Shown: positions 1 to 7,604, numbered from the stretch's first letter. The stretch: DNA of 9,237 bases from Flavobacteriaceae bacterium (GCA_030618945.1 JAUXCI010000088.1:1-9237), one strand, 5' to 3'. Translations and numbers: made by a program. Notes: generated by a model from the sequence alone, not told the origin.

Positions 1-87
1 CGTGTAAAATTTGGAGGAGACTTTGGAAATGAAAGGATGGGAGACGCACTACCCATGGATTTTTTAATGGAAACAAATGCTAAATAA
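1..87 (+). CDS. C-terminal fragment of an unrecognised protein (5' end outside window)
   Basis: Frame 1 is open from the first base to a TAA stop at 85-87, while the other two plus-strand frames hit stops early. It gives 28 residues starting RVKFGGDFGN and ending FLMETNAK. I do not recognise the family from this tail, which shows no membrane segment or known motif. It runs convergently into the dehydrogenase gene on the other strand, and the two stop regions overlap by 8 bp (80-87). Calling it a gene end rests on the open frame, the protein-like composition and the fact that no other gene fills the space. The fragment is too short to assign a function. Confidence 0.55.
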   Translation, partial: RVKFGGDFGNERMGDALPMDFLMETNAK

Positions 88-1039
88 AATTATTTGGAGG
101 GTATAAAAGCGCCACTTTCTGTGCGATAGTTTGAGCCAATTTAAACTTTGATTCCACTGTCCAGCCCGCAACATGAGGACTTAATAGTACTTTGTCAGAG
201 CTTATCAAATATTGAAAAGCTTTGGGTAAGCTATTTTCTTTAGAGAAAAAGTTTTCAAAAGAAGCCTTTTCATATTCAAGAACATCTAAACAAGCACCCA
301 AAACTTTTCGGGTCTCTAAAGCCTTTACCAGATCTTCAGTGACAACGGCTGAGCCTCTGGCAGTATTAATCAGGTAGATGGATTTTTTGAATTTGCTTAA
401 AAATAGGTCATTGATCATTCCCTGAGTTAAATTCGTTTGGGGCGTGTGTAAACTGAGCACATCTGTTTTTAACATTAATTCTTCAAGATCTACTTGACGT
501 GCATTTTCATCGGCAACTTTTGGTTTGATGTCATAACAGATAACTTCACAGTCAAAACCTTTTAATTTTTTAGCAAAGGCCTTGCCCATATATCCATAAC
601 CAATGATGCCTACAGTTTTTCCTTCAAGTTCAATGCCTCTGTTATCTTCCCTTAGCCAAAGTCCTTTTCTGATTTCATCATCTGCCTTTTTAAATTTGTT
701 AAAAAGAGCCAGGATCATACCCAGGGCATGTTCACCCACTGCGTTTCTATTGCCTTCAGGAGCTGCTATCAGGGCTATGCCTTTTTCTTCCGCAACAGCG
801 ATATCTATATTTTCCAGTCCGGCACCAACTCTTCCAATAAATTTGAGATTTAAAGCCTTTTCCAAAAAACCTCGGTCAATAGAAAATCTGCTTCTGATCA
901 CGATTCCGTCATAAAGGTGAATCTTATTTTCGATTTCAGATTTTGACGAAATATAGTCTTCATCACATTGTAGATTAATTTCCCTTAGGCTTTGTATCAG
1001 ATAGGGATGGTTGGTATCTAAAAAAAGAACTTTGATCAT
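80..1039 (-). CDS. NAD-dependent D-2-hydroxyacid dehydrogenase (phosphoglycerate dehydrogenase-like, no ACT domain)
   Basis: A 319-residue cytosolic oxidoreductase predicted to interconvert a D-2-hydroxyacid and its 2-keto acid with NAD. The substrate-binding domain is split: the N-terminal part (about 1-95, with GRVGAGLENID at 69-79) and the C-terminal tail flank a Rossmann domain (about 100-285). Visible motifs are GYGYMG (147-152) for the dinucleotide, D170 at the end of the second strand as expected for NAD rather than NADP, NTARG with catalytic R228, LDVLEYE with E257, and SPHVAG with H289. The Arg-to-Glu (29) and Glu-to-His (32) spacings match the family. The ATG at 1037-1039 gives a standard N-terminus. 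It has no C-terminal ACT domain, so it is shorter than long SerA enzymes. It could be a short 3-phosphoglycerate dehydrogenase, a glyoxylate/hydroxypyruvate reductase or another member; no serC-like gene lies beside it, so substrate is unresolved. Confidence 0.9.
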   Translation of the reverse strand: MIKVLFLDTNHPYLIQSLREINLQCDEDYISSKSEIENKIHLYDGIVIRSRFSIDRGFLEKALNLKFIGRVGAGLENIDIAVAEEKGIALIAAPEGNRNAVGEHALGMILALFNKFKKADDEIRKGLWLREDNRGIELEGKTVGIIGYGYMGKAFAKKLKGFDCEVICYDIKPKVADENARQVDLEELMLKTDVLSLHTPQTNLTQGMINDLFLSKFKKSIYLINTARGSAVVTEDLVKALETRKVLGACLDVLEYEKASFENFFSKENSLPKAFQYLISSDKVLLSPHVAGWTVESKFKLAQTIAQKVALLYPPNNFI

Positions 1040-1053
1040 TATTTAATTTTTTA

Positions 1054-1061
1054 CAAAAATA
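1054..1061 (-). promoter_or_regulatory. Possible -7 element for the dehydrogenase gene
   Basis: On the minus strand these bases read TATTTTTG, which fits the Bacteroidota -7 consensus TAnnTTTG and lies 14 bp before the dehydrogenase ATG, inside the 43-bp divergent spacer. No TTG-type -33 element is visible at the usual distance, and an AT-rich octamer of this kind can occur by chance, so this is weak. No comparable element was found for the divergent peptidase gene. Confidence 0.25.
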
Positions 1062-1082
1062 TGGGAACTGAATTATTAAAAG

Positions 1083-3677
1083 ATGCCTAATTTTAAAAAA
1101 AATAACCAAATGAGCCTTTTTTACAAGAAGTTATTGCTGTCTGTGTTGATCTTTGTACAGTTGTCATTAAATGCACAGGATTATTATTATGAAGTTTACC
1201 AACCATTTGACAGTAGTATTCCAAGTCCGGAAGAATTTCTCGGTTACCCCATAGGTGAATACCACACCAGGCATGATCAGGTAGTGGCCTATATGTACAA
1301 GCTGGCTGAACTTTCAGATAAGGCTACCATAAGTATTTACGGAAAAACACATGAAAACAGAAAGCTGCTCATATTAAATATTGGTAGCACAGCGCATATT
1401 GAGAAGCTGGAAGACTACAGACAAAAACACCTTGAAGTTGTAGATGAGAAAACCAATATTACATCTTATGATGACCTGCCTCTGTTTATAAACCTTGCTT
1501 ATGGTGTTCACGGAAACGAACCTTCAAGTACAGAGGCGGCAATGTTAACTGCCTATACCCTGATAGCTTCAGAAAGTGAAGCCGTAAAATCTTATTTAGA
1601 AGAGGTTATTGTTTTTTTAGATCCAACCATCAATCCGGATGGAAGAGATAGGCATACGAATTGGGCCAACAGCTATCGAGGAGATCCTTTAATCGCTGAC
1701 AAATATGATATAGAACACAATGAAGGCTGGCCAAGGGGCAGGACCAATCACTATTGGTTTGATTTAAACAGAGACTTACTACTTGGAGTGCATCCTGAAA
1801 GCATGGGAAGATTAAAATGGTATCATGATTGGTATCCCAACGTAGTGACTGATTTTCATGAAATGGGTACCAACAGCACTTATTTTTTTGAACCAAAGAA
1901 CAAATCAGCTTCTTTAAACCCTATTACGCCCGCTGAGAACAGAGATGTCCTTAATAAGGTCTTCGCGGCCCAGTATGCAGAAGATCTTGATAAAATAGGC
2001 TCCTTTTACTTTACGGGTGAAGTATATGATTCCACATATCCGGGTTACGGATCCACATATATGGATTTACAGGGATCTTTAGCCCTTCTTTTTGAGCAGG
2101 CCAGTTCGCGTGGGCATTTACAGGAAACGCCTACAGGAGAGCTTTCATTTCCCTTTACCATAAGAAATCAATACGTATCGAGTATCGCCACGATTAAGGC
2201 TGCTATTAAAAATAAGGACCTGCTGTACAGTTATCAGAACAGTTTTTTCAAAACATCAAAGGAAAAGGCCGCGAAAAGTAATATTAAAGGCTATGTTTTT
2301 GGAGACAGGTATGATAAAAACAGGAACAAGGCATTTATTGATGTTTTATTAAAACATGAGATAGACGTATATTCTTTAGAAAAAGAACTTAAGATAAATA
2401 ATAAGTCATTTGCAGCGGGAGTTTCCTATATAGTTCCTACTGAGCAGAAACAGTATTATTTAGTGCAATCCTTATTCGAGACTTACAGTAAATACAGGGA
2501 TAGCGTTTTTTACGATACTTCAGCATGGTCTATGGTGAATTTTTATAATATGAAGTACAGTGCTTTGTCAAAATTACCTTCAACTGCAGCCCAGGTTATC
2601 AAAGCCACCAATACAATTAATTTGGTTGAAGTACCAGCTAGTGACTATGCCTATATTATTCCTTATGATGATTATTATGCCCCGGCATTACTGTTCTATT
2701 TACAAAATAATGAACTGGTTGTTAAAACCTCTACAAAGGCTTTTTCCATGCAAACCAACGGTGAAACAAGGCAATTTAACAGAGGAGCGTTGATGGTGCC
2801 CGTTGAAGAACAATATGCCGTAGGTAAAGAAGTGCTGCATGAGTTAATAAGTGAAGGCTCTAAAAAATTTGAGGTTCAGGCCTATTCGGTTAATACCGGA
2901 ATAACAATTAATGGCAATGGATTGGGAAGTGGAAGCTTCCGCACGTTGGATAAGCCAAGAGCTATGATGATTGTTGAAGGAGGAGTTTCAAGCTATGAAG
3001 CCGGGGAAGTATGGCATTTGTTTGAAGATAGAATGAAAATGCCATTGACGAAAGTTCCCGAAAGATTGTTTTATAGAACTGATTTGTCAAGGTACAACGT
3101 TATTATCATGGTTTCTGGTCGCTATATACTTTTGAATAAAAAGGAAAAGGATAGGTTATCTGAATGGGTAGCGAATGGAAATACGCTGATTACAACTGCC
3201 AAGGCCAGTGACTGGGCTATCAAGCAAAAAATAGTTGCAGAATCTTTGATCTCTTTTAAGAAAGATTCGGCGTCTAGTTCTAAAAGAATGGATTATGAAT
3301 CAGCGAGAGGTAGTAAAGGGAAACAAAACATGGGAGGAGCCATATTTGCCCTTGATCTTGACTTGACACATCCCTTAGGGTTTGGATATAATGATCGGAG
3401 GGTTCCTGTGTATAAAAACAACAGCGTTTGGCTGTCGCCAAGTAAAAATAAATTTTCAACCGTAGCCAGGTATCAAAAAGATCCACATATTGACGGGTAT
3501 ATCACCAAAGAGAATCTGGAGTTGATGAAGCGATCAGCCTCAATTATTGTAAGTAAAAAAGGAAAAGGCAGGGTAGTATTATTTGCTGATAATCCAAATT
3601 TTAGAGGGGCATGGTACGGCACTAACAAGTTGTTTATGAATGCTGTTTTTTTCGGATCTTTGATCAAGGTACCCTAG
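1083..3677 (+). CDS. Exported M14-family zinc carboxypeptidase-like protein with GATase1-like C-terminal region
   Basis: An 864-residue predicted periplasmic or surface metallopeptidase. A signal peptide occupies about residues 10-31 (KKLLLSVLIFVQLSLNA before QDYY). An in-frame ATG at 1110 would give a tighter signal peptide (MSLFYKK) and may be the true start; neither start has a Shine-Dalgarno sequence. The M14 domain (about 55-375) keeps the carboxypeptidase residues: HGNE (H143, E146) and H259 as zinc ligands, DLNRD (N229, R230) for the substrate carboxylate, and E338 in LLFEQAS as catalytic base. A middle region (400-620) leads to a C-terminal part (about 625-860) resembling the type-1 glutamine amidotransferase-like domain that accompanies M14 in some Bacteroidota proteins. 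The whole protein has no cysteine, so a classical amidotransferase nucleophile is missing. Carboxypeptidase, amidase or cell-wall peptide substrates are all possible. It is convergent with atpG and probably monocistronic. Confidence 0.88.
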   Translation: MPNFKKNNQMSLFYKKLLLSVLIFVQLSLNAQDYYYEVYQPFDSSIPSPEEFLGYPIGEYHTRHDQVVAYMYKLAELSDKATISIYGKTHENRKLLILNIGSTAHIEKLEDYRQKHLEVVDEKTNITSYDDLPLFINLAYGVHGNEPSSTEAAMLTAYTLIASESEAVKSYLEEVIVFLDPTINPDGRDRHTNWANSYRGDPLIADKYDIEHNEGWPRGRTNHYWFDLNRDLLLGVHPESMGRLKWYHDWYPNVVTDFHEMGTNSTYFFEPKNKSASLNPITPAENRDVLNKVFAAQYAEDLDKIGSFYFTGEVYDSTYPGYGSTYMDLQGSLALLFEQASSRGHLQETPTGELSFPFTIRNQYVSSIATIKAAIKNKDLLYSYQNSFFKTSKEKAAKSNIKGYVFGDRYDKNRNKAFIDVLLKHEIDVYSLEKELKINNKSFAAGVSYIVPTEQKQYYLVQSLFETYSKYRDSVFYDTSAWSMVNFYNMKYSALSKLPSTAAQVIKATNTINLVEVPASDYAYIIPYDDYYAPALLFYLQNNELVVKTSTKAFSMQTNGETRQFNRGALMVPVEEQYAVGKEVLHELISEGSKKFEVQAYSVNTGITINGNGLGSGSFRTLDKPRAMMIVEGGVSSYEAGEVWHLFEDRMKMPLTKVPERLFYRTDLSRYNVIIMVSGRYILLNKKEKDRLSEWVANGNTLITTAKASDWAIKQKIVAESLISFKKDSASSSKRMDYESARGSKGKQNMGGAIFALDLDLTHPLGFGYNDRRVPVYKNNSVWLSPSKNKFSTVARYQKDPHIDGYITKENLELMKRSASIIVSKKGKGRVVLFADNPNFRGAWYGTNKLFMNAVFFGSLIKVP

Positions 3678-3684
3678 GAATCAC

Positions 3685-3708
3685 AAAGTTGAATTGTTAT
3701 TTAACTTT
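3685..3708 (+). terminator. Possible weak terminator hairpin between the convergent peptidase and atpG genes
   Basis: The arm AAAGTTGAAT (3685-3694) pairs with ATTTAACTTT (3699-3708) around a 4-nt loop. In plus-strand RNA this is 10 base pairs including one G-U wobble, followed by one further U and then C. It starts 8 bp after the peptidase stop and overlaps the atpG stop codon. The stem is AT-rich and the U tract is short, so any termination would be modest. In minus-strand RNA the wobble becomes an A-C mismatch and no U tract follows, so it serves the peptidase transcript better than the atp transcript. Confidence 0.35.
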
Positions 3709-4561
3709 TCAAGGCTTCGGCTCCACCAACTATCTCAAGGATTTCATTGGTAATGGCTGCTTGACGTGCTTTGTTATAAGCTAACAACAGATCATCTCTT
3801 AATTCAGTGGCATTATCTGTTGCCTTGTGCATGGCTGTCATACGAGCCCCGTGTTCAGAGGCATAAGAGTCTCTTATTGCTTTATACAATTGAATTTTCA
3901 AGGCTTTAGGAATGAGGCCTTCTACAATCTCAGCTTTATTAGGCTCAAAGATATAATCAGTATTACTTTGGTTACCTTCTGCTGAAGGAACTATAGGTAA
4001 AAATTGCTCATCAGTCAGAATTTGAGTAGCTGCATTTTTGAATCGATTATAGACAAGATCGATCTGGTCAAAAGAGCCCTTCGCAAATTCATCCATAAGT
4101 TCTACCGCAATTGGAGTGGCATTTTCGAAATTAAGATGATCGTAAAGATCACTTTCAAATTTGAAGATGTTGAATTCTTTTCTGAGTATGTCATTCCCTT
4201 TTTTACCAATGGTGAGAATGGAAACTTCTTTTCCTGCATATTTAGTCTCAGTAAGACTCACTACATGTTTGATAACGGCCGAATTGAATCCACCACACAA
4301 ACCTCTGTTTGAAGTTATCGCAACAATCAATACCTTATTGATTTCTTTTTGTTTTGTATAAACCCCTCCATCATCACTATCTAAAGTAGCACTTAGATTC
4401 TGTAATAATTCGGTCAATTTATTAGAATAAGGACGCATCTGAACAATTGCGTCTGAGGCCTTTTTCAACTTAGCAGCAGAAACCATCTTCATGGCACTGG
4501 TGATTTTCATCGTTGACCCGATAGACGCTATTCTGTTACGTATTTCTTTTAAATTTGCCAT
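3701..4561 (-). CDS. atpG: F1F0 ATP synthase subunit gamma
   Basis: The 286-residue central-stalk subunit that rotates inside the alpha3-beta3 head and couples the c-ring to catalysis on the cytoplasmic face of the membrane. The N-terminal helix (MANLKEIRNRI...TMKITSAMKMVSAAKL) and the C-terminal helix form the coiled-coil shaft. The conserved SNRGLCGGFN lies at 84-93 and ASEHGARMTAM at 234-244. The C-terminal signature ITNEILEIVGGAEA (270-283) matches the gamma-family pattern. Length is normal and the ATG at 4559-4561 fits the family N-terminus. It is the last gene of the local atp block; after it comes only a convergent gene, so atpD and atpC are not next door. The 121-bp spacer from atpA is the longest within the cluster and carries a REP-like palindrome. 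Confidence 0.98.
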   Translation of the reverse strand: MANLKEIRNRIASIGSTMKITSAMKMVSAAKLKKASDAIVQMRPYSNKLTELLQNLSATLDSDDGGVYTKQKEINKVLIVAITSNRGLCGGFNSAVIKHVVSLTETKYAGKEVSILTIGKKGNDILRKEFNIFKFESDLYDHLNFENATPIAVELMDEFAKGSFDQIDLVYNRFKNAATQILTDEQFLPIVPSAEGNQSNTDYIFEPNKAEIVEGLIPKALKIQLYKAIRDSYASEHGARMTAMHKATDNATELRDDLLLAYNKARQAAITNEILEIVGGAEALKS

Positions 4562-4626
4562 TCTTTATCTAAAATTAAATTCGGAACTAAGTTTTTAAGC
4601 CAAATTTCTTAATTAACCGTTTGGAA

Positions 4627-4647
4627 TCAAAACCCAAAACTCGAAAC
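4627..4647. repeat. Three tandem degenerate 7-mers (TCAAAAC, CCAAAAC, TCGAAAC)
   Basis: Three adjacent heptamers share the form YCRAAAC: 4627-4633, 4634-4640 and 4641-4647. They abut the GC-rich palindrome at 4649-4667. Read on the transcribed (minus) strand they are GTTTTGA/GTTTTGG/GTTTCGA units immediately downstream of the palindrome. Their pairing with the palindrome suggests one composite intergenic repeat unit rather than two unrelated features. Confidence 0.5.
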
Positions 4648-4648
4648 C

Positions 4649-4667
4649 CCTGCCTGCGGCAGGCAGG
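4649..4667. repeat. REP-like GC-rich palindrome in the atpA-atpG spacer
   Basis: CCTGCCTGC (4649-4657) and GCAGGCAGG (4659-4667) form a perfect 9-bp inverted repeat around a single central G, itself built from CCTG/CAGG units. It is strikingly GC-rich in an AT-rich setting. It lies inside the atp transcript between atpA and atpG and would fold as a stable RNA hairpin. No uninterrupted U tract follows on either strand, so it does not look like a classical terminator. I recall similar TGCCTGCC/GGCAGGCA palindromes dispersed between genes in flavobacterial genomes; that comes from memory and was not searched. It may act as an mRNA-stability or partial attenuation element, or be a neutral dispersed repeat. 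Confidence 0.7.
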
Positions 4668-4682
4668 CAAAACACTTATCTT

Positions 4683-6260
4683 TTATTCAAATTTTGCCGA
4701 AATTTCTTTGGCAGTTTTTTCCAGTGTTTCGGTTACTTCATCCGTTAATTTTCCAGCTTTTAAAGTTGCAAGTACACCAGGGTGTTTGGCACGCAAGAAA
4801 ATCAAGAAATCTTTTTCAAATTCTTTTACATTTTCAACAGGAACTTTTCTCAATAAATCCTTTGATCCTGCGTATATAATAGCTACTTGATCTTCAACCG
4901 CCATTGGATCATTTTGAGCCTGTTTAAGAATCTCAACATTTCTTTTTCCTTTTTCAATTACGCTTAAGGTAGCTGCGTCAAGATCTGAACCGAATTTTGA
5001 AAAGGCTTCCAATTCACGGTATGCCGCCTGATCCAATTTCAAGGTTCCGGCTATTTTTTTCATAGATTTAATCTGAGCATTACCTCCAACACGAGAAACT
5101 GAAATCCCCACATTGATCGCAGGTCTAACTCCCGCGTTAAAAAGATCCGATTCCAAAAAGATCTGACCATCTGTAATTGAGATCACGTTAGTTGGAATAT
5201 AGGCAGATACATCACCAGCCTGAGTCTCAATAATAGGTAAAGCAGTTAACGAGCCACCACCTTTTATTTTCCCTTCTAAAGAAGCTGGAATGTCATTCAT
5301 TTTAGCTGCAATAGAATCATCGTTGATTACTTTTGCTGCTCTTTCAAGAAGTCTTGAGTGAAGATAGAAAACGTCTCCAGGGTAAGCTTCACGTCCAGGG
5401 GGTCTTCTTAACAATAAAGAAACCTCACGGTAAGCAACTGCTTGTTTAGAAAGATCATCATAAATAATTAATGCTGGTCTACCCGTATCTCTAAAATACT
5501 CACCAATTGCAGCACCTGCGAACGGCGCATAAAACTGCATAGCTGCAGCATCAGAAGCGTTAGCCGCTACAATAGTTGTATAGGCCAAAGCGCCTTTTTC
5601 TTCTAACATTTTGGCAATACCGGCTACCGTAGATCCTTTTTGACCTATGGCAACATAGATACAATAAACCGGTTCACCTGCATCATAAAATTCTTTTTGA
5701 TTGATAATAGTATCCAAAGCAACGGTCGATTTACCGGTTTGACGGTCACCAATGATCAACTCACGCTGACCTCTACCAATAGGGATCATAGCATCAACCG
5801 CTTTTAATCCTGTTTGTAATGGTTCTGTAACCGGTTCACGGAAAATTACACCAGGAGCTCTTCTTTCAAGAGGCATTTCAAACAACTCACCTTCAAGAGG
5901 TCCTTTGCCATCAATAGTTTCACCCAGGGTATTTACAACCCTACCTAAAATTCCTTCACCAACGTTGATAGAAGCAATTCTGTCTGTACGTTTTACAGTA
6001 GCACCTTCTTTAATAGCAGTGGACTCTCCCAATAATACTACTCCAACATTGTCTTCTTCAAGGTTAAGAACGATACCTTCCAAACCACCTTCAAAAACTA
6101 CTAGTTCTCCATATTGCACATTGGATAAACCATAAATTCTTGCAATACCATCACCTATTTGTAGTACTGTTCCTATTTCAGTTAATGAAGCTTTTCCTTC
6201 AAATCCTGTAAGTTGTTCTTTTAAAATTGCTGAAACTTCAGCTGGTTTTATTGTTGCCAT
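4683..6260 (-). CDS. atpA: F1F0 ATP synthase subunit alpha
   Basis: The 525-residue non-catalytic nucleotide-binding subunit of the F1 head, alternating with beta. The N-terminal beta-barrel (about 25-95) is followed by the nucleotide-binding domain with Walker A GDRQTGKS (171-178) and the ALIIYDDLS strand (263-271), then the family signature [10 protein letters not shown] (380-389) and the arginine finger R390 in SRVGG, which reaches into the catalytic site on beta. The C-terminal helical domain runs to FE. Length is normal with no frame break. The ATG at 6258-6260 gives [10 protein letters not shown]; upstream there is an A-rich stretch but no Shine-Dalgarno sequence. It starts 21 bp after atpH and is followed by a 121-bp spacer with a palindrome before atpG. 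Confidence 0.99.
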   Translation of the reverse strand: MATIKPAEVSAILKEQLTGFEGKASLTEIGTVLQIGDGIARIYGLSNVQYGELVVFEGGLEGIVLNLEEDNVGVVLLGESTAIKEGATVKRTDRIASINVGEGILGRVVNTLGETIDGKGPLEGELFEMPLERRAPGVIFREPVTEPLQTGLKAVDAMIPIGRGQRELIIGDRQTGKSTVALDTIINQKEFYDAGEPVYCIYVAIGQKGSTVAGIAKMLEEKGALAYTTIVAANASDAAAMQFYAPFAGAAIGEYFRDTGRPALIIYDDLSKQAVAYREVSLLLRRPPGREAYPGDVFYLHSRLLERAAKVINDDSIAAKMNDIPASLEGKIKGGGSLTALPIIETQAGDVSAYIPTNVISITDGQIFLESDLFNAGVRPAINVGISVSRVGGNAQIKSMKKIAGTLKLDQAAYRELEAFSKFGSDLDAATLSVIEKGKRNVEILKQAQNDPMAVEDQVAIIYAGSKDLLRKVPVENVKEFEKDFLIFLRAKHPGVLATLKAGKLTDEVTETLEKTAKEISAKFE

Positions 6261-6281
6261 TTTTACTATCTATTATCGTTG

Positions 6282-6839
6282 TTATATTTTAGATATATAC
6301 TGATTATCTTCAAATTTTGAAAGCAAATCTTTTAATCTGTATGAAACACTTGAATCGTATTGTTTATCTCCAACTCTTAAAATAAACCCTCCAATGATTG
6401 AAGGATCTATAATATTTTCTATGGAAACTTTTTTATCGATTGATTCCTGAACTCTTTCTAAGATTGCCTTTTCCAGTTCTTTGGTCAAGGGAACAGCTGA
6501 AGTTACCTGAGCCACTTCCACACCCTTTAGGAAATCATATATTACAATGTATTCCTTTGCGACCAGAAATAAAATTTCCAGTCTTCTATTGGTTACCAAA
6601 AGTTTGAGTAGTCTTAGAGAAATATCATTTACCTTTTTCTCAAAAACATTGATCAACACAGATTTTTTTTGAGCTTGTTTGATAACAGGGCTCTTCAACA
6701 TAATTTCCAAATCAGGATTCTCTTCAATAGTTGATTGAATGAGTTTCATGTCTTCATTTACCTTATCTGCACAACCTTTTTCCTTTGCCAGATCCAAGGT
6801 TGCTTTTGCGTATCTTAATGCTGCTCTCGTTCCTATCAT
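6282..6839 (-). CDS. atpH: F1F0 ATP synthase subunit delta (OSCP-like)
   Basis: A 185-residue peripheral-stalk cap that joins subunit b to the top of the alpha3-beta3 head. The N-terminal helical domain (about 5-105) contains ALRYAKATLDLA and the conserved patch around LLKLLVTNRRLEIL (77-90). The C-terminal domain ends with the family hallmark DPSIIGGFILRVGDKQYDSS (145-164), followed by a final helix. Length is typical. The ATG at 6837-6839 lies only 4 bp after the atpF stop, so the two are probably translationally coupled, which suits stoichiometric partners of the stator. Confidence 0.96.
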   Translation of the reverse strand: MIGTRAALRYAKATLDLAKEKGCADKVNEDMKLIQSTIEENPDLEIMLKSPVIKQAQKKSVLINVFEKKVNDISLRLLKLLVTNRRLEILFLVAKEYIVIYDFLKGVEVAQVTSAVPLTKELEKAILERVQESIDKKVSIENIIDPSIIGGFILRVGDKQYDSSVSYRLKDLLSKFEDNQYISKI

Positions 6840-6843
6840 GATA

Positions 6844-7344
6844 CTATTTTAACCTAGCTTCATTCAACATTTTTTCAATCAACGCAACTTGTTTGCCTTT
6901 ATTTGACAATTCGTCTTGCATGATGTTTTCAGCAATTCCAATAGACAATTCAGCCACCTGATTTTTTAACTCTGTAATAGCGGCTAATTTTTCATTTTCG
7001 ATTGCCGTTCTGGCTTGCTCAATAATCTTGTTAGATTGAACATTCGCCTCATCTTTTGCTTCGCTGATCATTTTATCCTTGATCATTCGGGCATCTTTTA
7101 AAAGGCCGTCTCTTTCTAATCTGGCTTCCTTCAGGATCTTTTCGTTGCTAGATTTTAGATCAACCATTTCCTGTCGCGCCTTATCCGCCTCATCCAATGC
7201 ATTTTGAATACCTTCTTCTCTGCTGTTTAAAGCCTCTAAAATAGGTTTCCAAGCAAATTTTTTCAGTAATAACAGCAAAAGAACAAAGAGTACGATTTGC
7301 CAGAAAAAAAGTCCAAATGAAAAATCGTTGATTAACTTCTCCAT
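6844..7344 (-). CDS. atpF: F1F0 ATP synthase subunit b
   Basis: A 166-residue stator stalk subunit. One N-terminal transmembrane helix (about residues 9-28, rich in L, V and F) is followed by the conserved KKFAWKPIL (28-36) and then a long charged helix (about 37-145) rich in E, K, A and R with no proline, consistent with the dimeric coiled-coil stalk. The C-terminus (about 146-166) would contact delta. Only one b-type gene is present, so this is the homodimeric form rather than a b/b' pair. The ATG at 7342-7344 follows a 68-bp spacer from atpE that contains a strong hairpin; the gene is nearly contiguous with atpH. Confidence 0.97.
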   Translation of the reverse strand: MEKLINDFSFGLFFWQIVLFVLLLLLLKKFAWKPILEALNSREEGIQNALDEADKARQEMVDLKSSNEKILKEARLERDGLLKDARMIKDKMISEAKDEANVQSNKIIEQARTAIENEKLAAITELKNQVAELSIGIAENIMQDELSNKGKQVALIEKMLNEARLK

Positions 7345-7370
7345 GTGTATATATTAAATTAGTTTTTAAA

Positions 7371-7405
7371 AACAATAGCTATAACCAACCGTCATAGCTA
7401 TTGTT
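7371..7405 (-). promoter_or_regulatory. Strong RNA hairpin just downstream of atpE (attenuator or mRNA-stability element)
   Basis: AACAATAGCTAT (7371-7382) and ATAGCTATTGTT (7394-7405) are a perfect 12-bp inverted repeat around an 11-nt loop. On the atp transcript the hairpin begins 7 nt after the atpE stop and ends in a short run of U (GUUUUU, counting the stem end) before an A run. This shape resembles a leaky intrinsic terminator or a 3' stabiliser that would leave more atpE-containing mRNA than atpF-containing mRNA. That fits the need for many c subunits per complex. The structure is visible directly; the regulatory role is inference. Confidence 0.65.
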
Positions 7406-7412
7406 AAATTTA

Positions 7413-7604
7413 CTAGCCTACAAACAATGCTGCAAAACCAATACCTTCAATAAGCGCTGCTGCAATCAACATCGCTGTTTGAATTTTACCTGTAGCTTCA
7501 GGTTGACGAGCAATAGCGTCCATCGCTGAACCACCAATTCTACCAATACCGATACCAACACCGATAACAATTAAACCTGCTCCTACAATAGTTGGAATTT
7601 CCAT
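7413..7604 (-). CDS. atpE: F1F0 ATP synthase subunit c (proton-type)
   Basis: A 63-residue membrane rotor protein, a two-helix hairpin that oligomerises into the c-ring. Helix 1 carries the tight-packing GxGxGxG motif (G15, G17, G19, G21), the polar loop is ARQPE (32-36), and the ion-carrying carboxylate is E53 in LIEGIGF. Helix 1 lacks the Gln used by sodium-binding c subunits and E53 is followed by Gly rather than Ser, so proton coupling is inferred. It is short, with almost no residues ahead of helix 1. The ATG at 7602-7604 is directly preceded by an alternating AT tract and has no Shine-Dalgarno sequence. It lies 35 bp after atpB and is followed by a strong hairpin. Confidence 0.98.
   Translation of the reverse strand: MEIPTIVGAGLIVIGVGIGIGRIGGSAMDAIARQPEATGKIQTAMLIAAALIEGIGFAALFVG

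Noticed and set aside
603..914. Plus-strand open frame of about 100 codons within the dehydrogenase gene
   Set aside because: It lies wholly antisense to a gene with complete catalytic motifs, and its Ser/Pro/Leu-rich composition is typical of a shadow frame.
1011..1034. Plus-strand promoter for the peptidase (TTG at 1011 and GAACTTTG at 1027-1034)
   Set aside because: The -7 part lacks the leading TA, the spacing between the two parts is about 13 bp, too short for the Bacteroidota consensus, and it lies inside the dehydrogenase gene.
1630..1896. Minus-strand open frame inside the M14 peptidase gene
   Set aside because: It is antisense to the codons for the zinc-site region of the peptidase, and its composition is not protein-like.
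4004..4361. Two overlapping plus-strand open frames antisense to atpG
   Set aside because: They are fully contained in the conserved gamma-subunit gene, show no recognisable motif and have no promoter or start context of their own.
4649..4667. Reading the GC-rich palindrome as a rho-independent terminator
   Set aside because: Neither strand has a continuous U tract after the stem, and atpG follows in the same operon, so full termination is unlikely.
4621..4890. Plus-strand open frame crossing the palindrome and the 3' end of atpA
   Set aside because: It is mostly antisense to atpA, and its first part translates the repeat element; nothing in it looks like a real protein.
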